A stretch of 64,000 nucleotides of DNA from Pseudomonas grandcourensis (GTDB lineage: Bacteria > Pseudomonadota > Gammaproteobacteria > Pseudomonadales > Pseudomonadaceae). Location: the NCBI RefSeq assembly GCF_039909015.1, contig NZ_CP150919.1:4130501-4194500 (forward strand), in the 5' to 3' direction. Made by a program: the position numbers and the translations under genes. Below are positions 8,304 to 16,628 of this stretch, piece after piece. Position 1 is the first letter of the stretch. Each line of letters begins with the position of its first letter. The notes beneath the pieces were generated by a model. That model was not told the DNA's origin. It did not search any database and saw only the letters and a list, made by a program, of their open reading frames with translations.

Positions 8304-10135
8304 TGCTCGACGATCTGCTGCCCTACTACGAAAAGGAACTGTCGCACCTGCGCTTTTTGGGCCAGGAGTTTGCGAGCCAGTACCCGAAAATCGCTTCGCG
8401 GTTGCTCATCGAGGGCGATAACTGCGAAGACCCGCATACCGAGCGCTTGATCGAAGCGTTCTCGTTCCTGTCGGCGCGGGTGCACAAAAAACTCGATGAC
8501 GAGCTGCCGGAAATCGTCGAGTCGTTTCTCGAGGTCCTGTACCCGCACTACCTGCGCCCTACCCCGTCGATGTCGATCGTCGAGTTCAACCTGGGCAAGC
8601 AGGAAAAAGTCACCGAAGCCTTCCGTGTGCCCCGGCATACCGAACTCAGCGCCAACCCGATCGATGGCGTGGTGTGTAAATTCCGCACCTGCTACCCGGT
8701 CGAACTGTGGCCGGTGGCGGTGCAGCAGGCGTCGTTCATCGAGATGGAGCGCTCAGCGTTCAACGGCCACAGCGCCGACCTGGTCGCGCGCTTGCGCATC
8801 GGCCTGGCGGCGACCTCCGACGTGCTGTTCGGCAAGCTGGAACTCGACCGCCTGCGGTTCTTCCTCGACGGCGAAAGCACCTTGATGCTGCAGCTGTACG
8901 AACTGCTGTTCAACAACCTGGCCAAGGCCACGCTGAGCTTCGAAGATCAGGGGCGTACGCGCGAAGTCGTCTTGCCGGCCAACGCCTTGAAAGCCGTCGG
9001 CTACGGCCTGGACGAAGGCCTGGTGGACTACTCCGAGCGCTCGTTCCTCGGCTACCGCCTGCTGCACGAGTACTTCACCTTCCCCGACAAGTTCATGTTC
9101 TTCGACCTGTCGGGCTTTGCACGGATTCTGGCGGGCAAGGACGTCGAGAAAGTCGAGGTCAATTTCTATTTTTCCGACTACGACCTGAGCGATCGCCTGG
9201 CGCGCCTGACGCAAAACATCGGGCGCAATAACTTCAAGCTCAATTGCACGCCGATCATCAACCTGTTCCGCCAGCAGGCCGAACCGATCAAGTTGACCCA
9301 CGCCCAGCACGAGTACGCGGTGACGCCGGATGTGCGCCTGCAAGGCTCGGCCGAAGTGGTGTCCATCGATCGCGTTCGGCGCGTGCGCAAGGTCGGCGGT
9401 ATCGATCAGGTCGGCACCTGCCATCCGTTTTTCGAACCCCGAGGCGATCAGGGTCCCGGCCAAAGCTTCTGGATTGCCCGGCGCCGTGCGGTACAGAGCG
9501 GCCAGCGCGATGGCTCGAACGTGTTTATCCGGGTGGTGGATCGCGAACTGGGGCTGATGGAGGCCAACAACGATGCGCTGAGCATCCGCCTGACCTGCAG
9601 CAACCGTGACCTGCCCCTGATGCTGCCGTTCGGTGGTGAGCGTGGCGATTTCAATATCCCCGGCAACTCGGTGATCAAGGACATCCGCTGCCTGCGCAAG
9701 CCCACCGCCACCGCGCGTGTGCCGCTGGGCAACGGCGTGATCTGGCGGCTGATTTCGCACCTGTCGCTGAACCACATGTCGCTGGTGTCCCGTGGTCGCG
9801 AAGTGCTGCTGGAGCTGTTGTCGCTCTACAACTACCGCAACGTCTCGGCGATCCGTAAACAGATCAACGGCATCGTCTCGGTCAGCAGCGAACCTGTGGT
9901 TGCACGCATCGGCCACCCACGGCCGAACTTCGTGCGCGGCGTCGGCATCACCCTCAATTTCGATGAAAGCCAGTACACCGGCAGCGGTGTGTTTTTGTTC
10001 GGCATGGTGCTCGATCACTTCTTCGGTCAGTACTGCTCCATGAACAGCTTTACCCAATTAACCCTTCGCACCTTGCAGCGCGAAAAGAGAGTCGTCCAAT
10101 GGCCACCGCGAACCGGCGATCAACCCCTGGTCTGA
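8303..10135 (+). CDS. tssF: T6SS baseplate subunit TssF
   Basis: A 610-residue protein beginning MLDDLLPYYEKELSHLRFLG, the characteristic TssF start. It has LPEIVESFLEVLYPHYLRPTP and the C-terminal YRNVSAIRKQINGI region typical of the family. It forms the baseplate wedge with TssG and TssK. The gene overlaps tssG by 37 bases, an unusually long overlap that fixes the ratio of the two products through coupled translation. Confidence 0.95.
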   Translation: MLDDLLPYYEKELSHLRFLGQEFASQYPKIASRLLIEGDNCEDPHTERLIEAFSFLSARVHKKLDDELPEIVESFLEVLYPHYLRPTPSMSIVEFNLGKQEKVTEAFRVPRHTELSANPIDGVVCKFRTCYPVELWPVAVQQASFIEMERSAFNGHSADLVARLRIGLAATSDVLFGKLELDRLRFFLDGESTLMLQLYELLFNNLAKATLSFEDQGRTREVVLPANALKAVGYGLDEGLVDYSERSFLGYRLLHEYFTFPDKFMFFDLSGFARILAGKDVEKVEVNFYFSDYDLSDRLARLTQNIGRNNFKLNCTPIINLFRQQAEPIKLTHAQHEYAVTPDVRLQGSAEVVSIDRVRRVRKVGGIDQVGTCHPFFEPRGDQGPGQSFWIARRRAVQSGQRDGSNVFIRVVDRELGLMEANNDALSIRLTCSNRDLPLMLPFGGERGDFNIPGNSVIKDIRCLRKPTATARVPLGNGVIWRLISHLSLNHMSLVSRGREVLLELLSLYNYRNVSAIRKQINGIVSVSSEPVVARIGHPRPNFVRGVGITLNFDESQYTGSGVFLFGMVLDHFFGQYCSMNSFTQLTLRTLQREKRVVQWPPRTGDQPLV

Positions 10136-11169
10136 TCGACCAGGCACGGGCTGAGCCGCACCGATTCGAGTTTTTCCAGTTGGTGCGCTTGCTTCGCCTG
10201 CATTACAGCAGAACCGGGCGCATGGACCTGGAAACCCGACCGCACGAGGACCCTTTGCGTTTTCGCTCGCAGCTGTCGCTCAACTTCCCGGCCAGTGAAG
10301 TCAGCGATCTGCAGTTCGAGCGTGAAGGCAAGGTGTCCGTGGCCGGCCTGCCGCTGTCCGAGATGCAAGTCACCTTCATGGGGCTGGTCGGGCCGTCGGG
10401 CGTGTTGCCGCGCCCGTACACCGAGCTGTTGATCGAGCGGCACATCCAGTACCGGGATGACGCGGCCCATGCGTTCCTCGACATCTTTTCGCACCGCATG
10501 ACCACGCTGTTCTACGAGGCTTGGCAGAAGTACAAGTTCTACATCGAGTACGAACGCAACGGCACCTCGGATTTCGACCGCTACCTGCTCAATCTGGTGG
10601 GTTTCGGCCCCGAGGCACAGAAGCAGAAATTCGACAGGCAAGGCTCGCCCCTGCGCCGCGAACTGTTCAGCTATTTCTCCGGCCTGTTCGCCCAGAAACC
10701 ACGCAACGCGTTGAACCTGGAAGTGATGCTCAGCTTTTATTTTTCGCTGCCATTCAAGGTCAAGCCGTTTGCCGGTCGCTGGCTGAAACTCGACGCCAGC
10801 CAATGCACGCAGTTGGGGCGCAAGAACGCCGTGCTCGGGCAAAGCGCCGTCGCCGGCAATCGGGTCTGGGACTACCAGTCGTGCGTGCGCATCGAGATGG
10901 GCCCGCTGGAACTGGCCGACTATCAACGCTTCCAGACAGGCACCGAGGACTACCAGAAGCTGGTTGAGCTGGTGCGCTTCTACGTCGGCGCGGAACTCGA
11001 CTTCCAGTTGGCGCCAAAGCTCAAACCGCAGTCCGTACCCGTCGCCCGCCTGGGTCGCCTGGGCAACCTTTCGCTGGGCCGGCTCGGCTGGCTCAAACGA
11101 CCAGGCGTCGACGTGGAGCCTTCCCGTTGCGCGCTCTTTCACATTCCTTTTGATGGGGTCTCCCTGTGA
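10099..11169 (+). CDS. tssG: T6SS baseplate subunit TssG
   Basis: A 356-residue protein starting at ATG 10099 inside the end of tssF. It has the family's opening region (RFEFFQLVRLLRLHY), a HRMTTLFYEAWQKY segment and the C-terminal LELADYQRFQTGTEDYQKL. TssG binds TssF and TssK at the baseplate. Its stop overlaps the GTG start of tssH (GTGA). Length is normal for the family. Confidence 0.94.
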   Translation: MATANRRSTPGLIDQARAEPHRFEFFQLVRLLRLHYSRTGRMDLETRPHEDPLRFRSQLSLNFPASEVSDLQFEREGKVSVAGLPLSEMQVTFMGLVGPSGVLPRPYTELLIERHIQYRDDAAHAFLDIFSHRMTTLFYEAWQKYKFYIEYERNGTSDFDRYLLNLVGFGPEAQKQKFDRQGSPLRRELFSYFSGLFAQKPRNALNLEVMLSFYFSLPFKVKPFAGRWLKLDASQCTQLGRKNAVLGQSAVAGNRVWDYQSCVRIEMGPLELADYQRFQTGTEDYQKLVELVRFYVGAELDFQLAPKLKPQSVPVARLGRLGNLSLGRLGWLKRPGVDVEPSRCALFHIPFDGVSL

Positions 11170-13769
11170 ACCTGAAGTCCCTGTTCGCCAAGCTGAACGA
11201 CACCAGCCGTACCGCCACCGAAAGCGCCGCGGCGCTGTGCCTGTCGGAACACCACTACGATGTCGAAATCGAGCACCTGCTGTTGCAGTTACTCGACAGC
11301 CACGACAACGACCTGCCGGCCATCCTGCGTCATTACGACGTAGTGCCTGAACGCTTGCAGGCGCAATTGGTGACAGCACTGGGGACATTCAAAAAAGGCA
11401 ATACACGCACCCCGGCGCTGTCGCCGCACCTGACCCGCATGATCGAACAGGCGTGGGTCCTGGCCTCCATCGAGTTCGGCCAGGCACAGATCCGCACCGG
11501 CCATCTGTTGCAGGCCTTGCTCGATGACGACGAACTGCGCCGGGTGGTCATCGCTGGCGCCGCCGAGCTGGAGAAAATCAACGCCGACGACTTGCGCGTG
11601 AACCTCAACGCCTTGGTGGAAGGCAGCGCCGAATCGGCCCTGACCAAACCGCTGGGCACTGCCGACGTCGCCAGCGCCAGCACGGTCAAAGGCAACGGCA
11701 AGACCCCGGCCCTCGATCAATACACCATCAACCTCACGCAAAGCGCGCGCGAAGGCCGGATCGATCCGGTGCTCGGTCGCGAGTTCGAAGTGCGGCAGAT
11801 GGTCGATATCCTGACCCGCCGCCGCCAGAACAACCCGATCCTCACCGGTGAAGCCGGTGTCGGCAAAACCGCCGTGGTTGAAGGCCTGGCCCTGCGCATC
11901 GTTCAAGGTGACGTGCCGTCAGTGCTCAAGGGCGTTGCCATCCACACTCTGGACCTGGGCCTGTTGCAGGCCGGAGCCGGGGTGAAAGGCGAATTCGAAA
12001 ACCGCCTCAAGTCGGTCATCGAAGAAACCAAACGCAGCCTGCACCCGATCATTCTGTTCATCGACGAAGCGCACACCCTGATCGGTTCCGGCGGCCAGGC
12101 CGGGCAGAACGATGCCGCCAACCTGCTCAAGCCAGCCTTGGCTCGCGGCGAACTGCGCACCATCGCGGCGACCACCTGGGCCGAGTACAAGAAGTACTTC
12201 GAGAAAGATGCCGCCCTGGCCCGCCGCTTCCAGGTGGTGAAGGTCGAAGAGCCGGACGAAGACAAGGCGATCCACATGCTGCGCGGCCTGCTGGCCAAGA
12301 TGCAGGAACACCACAAGGTCACCGTGATGGACGAAGCGCTGGTGCAGGCCGTGCGCCTGTCCAATCGCTACATCACCGGACGCCAACTGCCGGACAAGGC
12401 CGTCAGTGTGCTGGACACCGCCTGCGCCCGGGTCGCCTTGGGGCAATCGGCACAGCCGGGGCCGCTGGAAGACTGCAAACGCCAGATCGACAACCTGCAG
12501 GCGGAGATCTCGGTACTGCAACAGGAAGCCGCCAAAGGCAGCGACCATGCCCGCCGCTTGACCGCCCTCAATACCGAACTCCTGAGCGAACAGCAGACCC
12601 GCGATGCCCTCGAACAACAGTGGCAACGCGAGCTGCAACTGGTGGAACAACTCGGCGCCCTCAGCCACCCGGAGAATCAGGTACCGGATACCCAGGAGAT
12701 TGCCGCGGTGCGCGCCGAACTGGCCAGCGTCCAGGGTGAACAACCGCTGGTGCATGCCCTGGTGGATGGCGGCACCATCGGCGAAGTGATCTCCGGCTGG
12801 ACCGGCATCCCGCTGGGCAAGATGCTGCGCGACGAAATCGAAACCGTGCAGCGTCTGCCGGCATTGCTGGGCGAGCGAGTGCTCGGCCAGGACCACGCAC
12901 TGCACGAAATCGGCAAGCGCATCAAGATTTCCCGCGCACGCATGGAAGACCCGAACAAACCGATCGGCGTGTTCCTGTTGCTCGGCCCGAGCGGCGTCGG
13001 CAAGACCGAAACCGCACTGGCGCTGGCCGACACCCTGTACGGCGGCGAGCGTAACGTCATCACCATCAACATGTCCGAGTACCAGGAAGCCCACACCGTC
13101 TCCAGCCTCAAGGGTTCGCCTCCGGGTTACGTCGGCTATGGCGAGGGCGGTGTGCTGACCGAAGCCGTGCGGCGCAAGCCGTACAGCGTGGTGCTGCTCG
13201 ATGAGGTGGAAAAAGCCCACCCGGACGTGCTCGAACTGTTCTTCCAGGTGTTCGACAAAGGCGTGCTGGATGACGGCGAAGGTCGCGAGATCAACTTCCG
13301 CAACACCGTGATCATCCTCACCTCCAACACCGGCACCGACCGCATCATGCAGTGGTGCCTGAACACCGAGCAGCAACCGACGCCGGAAGACATCGTCGAA
13401 GGGCTGCGTGACGAGTTGAACCAGGTGTTCAAGCCGGCCTTCCTCGGCCGCCTGACCATCGTCCCCTACTACCCGGTCAAGGACGCGATCCTTGAGCGCA
13501 TCGTCGCGCTCAAGCTTGCGCGCATTCGCCAGCGTTTCGAGCGCAATCACCAGGCCGTCCTGAGCTATGACGAGGCACTGGTCAAGGCCATTGCCTCGCG
13601 CTGCACGGAAGTCGACAGCGGCGCCCGCAACATCGACAACATTCTGTCCAAGACCCTGATGCCGGAACTGGCCCAGCGGGTCCTGGAGCGCATGGCGCAG
13701 GACAAACCGATTCAGAGTTTGAACATCGAGTTGGGCAGCGACGGCGATTTCGCCTATCGCCTGAACTGA
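11166..13769 (+). CDS. tssH: T6SS sheath-recycling AAA+ ATPase TssH (ClpV)
   Basis: An 867-residue Hsp100/ClpB-like ATPase with a GTG start overlapping tssG by four bases. An N-terminal double Clp repeat is followed by two AAA+ modules: Walker A GEAGVGKTAV near residue 228 with Walker B ILFIDEAHT, and Walker A GPSGVGKTET near residue 606 with VVLLDEVEKAHPD. Between them is a coiled-coil middle domain. ClpV disassembles contracted TssB/TssC sheath using ATP. The ClpV type is shown by gene context and by the N-terminal domain rather than by a general chaperone context. Confidence 0.96.
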   Translation: MNLKSLFAKLNDTSRTATESAAALCLSEHHYDVEIEHLLLQLLDSHDNDLPAILRHYDVVPERLQAQLVTALGTFKKGNTRTPALSPHLTRMIEQAWVLASIEFGQAQIRTGHLLQALLDDDELRRVVIAGAAELEKINADDLRVNLNALVEGSAESALTKPLGTADVASASTVKGNGKTPALDQYTINLTQSAREGRIDPVLGREFEVRQMVDILTRRRQNNPILTGEAGVGKTAVVEGLALRIVQGDVPSVLKGVAIHTLDLGLLQAGAGVKGEFENRLKSVIEETKRSLHPIILFIDEAHTLIGSGGQAGQNDAANLLKPALARGELRTIAATTWAEYKKYFEKDAALARRFQVVKVEEPDEDKAIHMLRGLLAKMQEHHKVTVMDEALVQAVRLSNRYITGRQLPDKAVSVLDTACARVALGQSAQPGPLEDCKRQIDNLQAEISVLQQEAAKGSDHARRLTALNTELLSEQQTRDALEQQWQRELQLVEQLGALSHPENQVPDTQEIAAVRAELASVQGEQPLVHALVDGGTIGEVISGWTGIPLGKMLRDEIETVQRLPALLGERVLGQDHALHEIGKRIKISRARMEDPNKPIGVFLLLGPSGVGKTETALALADTLYGGERNVITINMSEYQEAHTVSSLKGSPPGYVGYGEGGVLTEAVRRKPYSVVLLDEVEKAHPDVLELFFQVFDKGVLDDGEGREINFRNTVIILTSNTGTDRIMQWCLNTEQQPTPEDIVEGLRDELNQVFKPAFLGRLTIVPYYPVKDAILERIVALKLARIRQRFERNHQAVLSYDEALVKAIASRCTEVDSGARNIDNILSKTLMPELAQRVLERMAQDKPIQSLNIELGSDGDFAYRLN

Positions 13770-13792
13770 TCGGGCATTTACAGGTAGTGGTC

Positions 13793-14548
13793 ATGGACAA
13801 GAGATATTCAGGGAAGCGTCCCGCGAAAACGGCATTGGCTAAATGCCTGACGGCGGTGGCGATGATGGCGGTACTGAGCGCCTGTGGCGTCACCGACCGG
13901 GTCGGCAAGCGAGTCGACGACACGTGGGCCGGCGACATGCTGTTCGACGACAACGAGAAAGTCATCCTGACGTCCGACGGCGGTAACCAGCTCAATCCCG
14001 ACGCGTCCGGCAAGCCGCTTTCGGTGGTGCTGCGCGTGTACCAGCTGACGTCGCTGGAGCGCTTTGCGTCGGTGGATGCCGACTCGCTGTGGGACGACCC
14101 GCAAAAAGCCCTCGGCAATACCCTGATCGAAAACCGCGAAATCACCTTGTTGCCGGGTATGGGGCAAGTCGACAAGTGGCCGCTGAACAAGGCGGCGGGG
14201 TACGTCGGCGTCGCGGCTTTTTTCCGCACCGACGAGAACAGCCGCTGGAAGGTCGCATTCGATGCCAACTCCCTGCGCAAGGACGGCATCTGGTTCTCCT
14301 CCAACGGCCTGCGGGTGCTGGTGGACAACAACACGGTGTCTGCCGTCAGCGGCGTCGACGTGCTGGACAAACCCAAGACCCAGGAACAACTGGCTAAAGC
14401 CGCTGCCCAGCCCGACCCGTCTGCCGAACCGACACTGAACGAACGTGTTCAGGACGCCGTGGTGCAAAAGGTCCAGGACAAAGCCGTTGGTTCTACGCAA
14501 AAAGCCGTCGACTCGAAATTGAATTCATTATTGGAAGGCGCTCAATGA
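13793..14548 (+). CDS. tssJ: T6SS outer-membrane lipoprotein TssJ with C-terminal extension
   Basis: A 251-residue lipoprotein from ATG 13793 (AGG eight bases upstream; GTG 13787 is the alternative). The signal peptide ends in the lipobox LSAC with Cys31. The core contains VVLRVYQLTSLERF and LLPGMGQVDKWPLNKAAGYVGV, typical of TssJ, which anchors the TssJLM membrane complex to the outer membrane by binding TssM. It is longer than the usual 150-180 residues: the last 60 or so residues are Ala/Gln/Lys-rich and coiled-coil-like. Its stop overlaps tssK (ATGA). Confidence 0.92.
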   Translation: MDKRYSGKRPAKTALAKCLTAVAMMAVLSACGVTDRVGKRVDDTWAGDMLFDDNEKVILTSDGGNQLNPDASGKPLSVVLRVYQLTSLERFASVDADSLWDDPQKALGNTLIENREITLLPGMGQVDKWPLNKAAGYVGVAAFFRTDENSRWKVAFDANSLRKDGIWFSSNGLRVLVDNNTVSAVSGVDVLDKPKTQEQLAKAAAQPDPSAEPTLNERVQDAVVQKVQDKAVGSTQKAVDSKLNSLLEGAQ

Positions 14549-15888
14549 GTAAGCACAGCCGGGTGATGTGGTCCGAAGGCATGTTCCTTTTGCCACAGCA
14601 TTTCCAGTATCAGGATGAGTTCCACCAGCATCAGCTGGCGCAGGCGACCCTGCGCAACACGCCTTTTCACTGGGGCGTGCAGTTGCTGGAAGTGGACGAG
14701 GAAGCCCTCGCCACCGGCTCCCTGCTGCTCAAGCGGCTGAAGCTGGTGTTTCCCGACGGCAGCCTGTTCGATGCGCCGCAGCACGATCCGCTGCCGGCAG
14801 CCCGGGACTTGAAGGACCTGCTCAAGGGTAACGACCTGAAGGTCTACGCCGCGCTGAAACTGCCAGAGCCCTTCGGCCTGAACTATGTCGAAGACGGCCA
14901 GGAGCAGAAGACCGGGCGGCGCTTTCGCAAGCAGTTCGACACCCTGCCGGACCTCAACGAAGGCGACCTGGAAAACGAAATCACCAGCCTGCGCCTGAAC
15001 GTGGTGATGCTGATCGACGGCGACAACCTCGATGGCTACACCTGGTGCCCGATTGCCCGGCTGTCGCGCAACAACATTGGCGGCTTCAACCTCGACGGGC
15101 ATTTCGTGCACCCGACGCTGCACCTGGGCACCCACGACACCCTGATCGGCCTGGGCAAGCGTTTGCTCGGCGCCCTGCAATCCAAGAGCAAGGCGCTGTC
15201 GGGCCGTCGTCGCGAGCGCGCGGACCAGATTGCCGAGTTCGGCTCCAGTGACGTGACCCTGTTCTGGCTGTTGAACACGGTGAACCGCGCCCACCCGGCC
15301 CTGGCGCACCTGCTTGCGCATCCGCGCTTGCACCCCGAGCGCTTGTATCTGTTCCTGGCCGAACTCGCCGGCGGCTTGCTGACGTTTTCGCTGGACACCC
15401 AGCTCAACGACATCCCCGAGTACGACCACCACGACCCGGCGGCCTCGCTGGTCAAGCTCGACGAAATGATTCGCGTGCTGCTCGACAACGTGGTGCCGAA
15501 CCAGTGTGTGGTGATCAACCTGACCCAGACCAAACCCTCCTACTGGCAAGGGCAGTTGCACGACCCACGGCTGGCGGAGGCGGACTTCTACATCTCCGTG
15601 CACGCCGACATGCCGGGCGCGAGCCTGCTGGAACTGGTGCCACGGGCGTTCAAGGTCGGCTCGCCGGAAGACATCGAAGTGGTGGTCAACAGCGCCATGC
15701 CGGGGGTCACCCTCAATCATTCGACCCGCCTGCCCAATGCGATTCCGGTGCGACTGGACAATCACTACTTCTCCATCGAGCCCCATGGCCGGGTGTATGA
15801 GCGAATGATGAGTGCCCAGGCCATCTCTTTCTATGCGCCCAGCGCGTTCACCAACCTCAAGCTTGAACTGATGGCGGTACTCAAATGA
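14545..15888 (+). CDS. tssK: T6SS baseplate-membrane connector TssK
   Basis: A 447-residue protein with the characteristic beginning (VMWSEGMFLLPQHFQYQDEF) and the C-terminal SIEPHGRVYERMMSAQAISFYAP. TssK is a trimeric phage-RBP-like protein joining the TssFG wedge to TssL/TssM at the inner membrane. It overlaps both neighbours by ATGA, showing tight coupling in the operon. Confidence 0.95.
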   Translation: MSKHSRVMWSEGMFLLPQHFQYQDEFHQHQLAQATLRNTPFHWGVQLLEVDEEALATGSLLLKRLKLVFPDGSLFDAPQHDPLPAARDLKDLLKGNDLKVYAALKLPEPFGLNYVEDGQEQKTGRRFRKQFDTLPDLNEGDLENEITSLRLNVVMLIDGDNLDGYTWCPIARLSRNNIGGFNLDGHFVHPTLHLGTHDTLIGLGKRLLGALQSKSKALSGRRRERADQIAEFGSSDVTLFWLLNTVNRAHPALAHLLAHPRLHPERLYLFLAELAGGLLTFSLDTQLNDIPEYDHHDPAASLVKLDEMIRVLLDNVVPNQCVVINLTQTKPSYWQGQLHDPRLAEADFYISVHADMPGASLLELVPRAFKVGSPEDIEVVVNSAMPGVTLNHSTRLPNAIPVRLDNHYFSIEPHGRVYERMMSAQAISFYAPSAFTNLKLELMAVLK

Positions 15889-16598
15889 CCGAAGCCGTAC
15901 TGCAAGGCGCCGTTGCGGCCGCCCGTGAAAAACCGACCCTCAAAGACCTGGTGCAAGACTTCATCAGCATGGCGCTGATCGTGCGCAAGGGTCGCCAGGT
16001 GACTTCGGTCAGCGCCTTCGAGGCGAGTGTCGACACCTTCTTCAAGGCGCTGGAACGCGACGCCCGTGGCGCCAACTACAGCGTTGAACAGGTGAAAGAC
16101 ACCCAGTACGCCCTGTGTGCGTTCCTCGATGAAAGCGTGTTGCGCTCCGGGGACAACGAGTTGCGTCGCCACTTTGAATTGCAGCCGTTGCAGTTCCGCT
16201 ATTTCGGCGTGCACCTGGCCGGCGAAGGCTTCTTCGAAAAAATCGATGCGCTGCGTGGCGACGTCAAACAGAACCTCGACGTGCTCGAGGTTTACCACCT
16301 GTGCCTGGCCCTGGGTTTCGAAGGCAAGTTCAGCCTCGGGCAAAAGGACCAACTGCGTTACCTGGCCAATACCCTGGGCCAGGACATCGCGCGTTTTCGC
16401 AAGACACCCAAGGCTCTCTCGCCTGACTGGGCCTTGCCCGACCAGGTCTCGCAGATGCTGCGCCATGAGGTTCCCCTCTGGCTCTACCTGGCGCTGATTG
16501 CGCTGGTCTGCGCGGGTGTCTACCTGACACTGGACTGGTTGCTGGCCAAAGACCTGGCCGCATTGTCCGAACAAATCAGCCAGCTGTTCAGTGCCTGA
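15885..16598 (+). CDS. tssL: T6SS inner-membrane protein TssL (DotU family)
   Basis: A 237-residue tail-anchored protein. A cytoplasmic helical DotU domain (including QYALCAFLDESVLR and LRYFGVHLAGEGFFEK-like sequence) is followed by a single membrane segment near residues 198-222 (LWLYLALIALVCAGVYLTLD). There is no C-terminal OmpA/peptidoglycan-binding extension, unlike the evolved TssL of some species; in this cluster that domain is found on the second TssM-like protein instead. Confidence 0.94.
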   Translation: MTEAVLQGAVAAAREKPTLKDLVQDFISMALIVRKGRQVTSVSAFEASVDTFFKALERDARGANYSVEQVKDTQYALCAFLDESVLRSGDNELRRHFELQPLQFRYFGVHLAGEGFFEKIDALRGDVKQNLDVLEVYHLCLALGFEGKFSLGQKDQLRYLANTLGQDIARFRKTPKALSPDWALPDQVSQMLRHEVPLWLYLALIALVCAGVYLTLDWLLAKDLAALSEQISQLFSA

Positions 16599-16628
16599 AA
16601 ACAGGTCAGGTAATCGAGTCAGGAAGAC

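Noticed and set aside
8753..10057. A 434-residue minus-strand frame over tssF
   Set aside because: A shadow of tssF; no start signal and composition of a reverse-complement frame.
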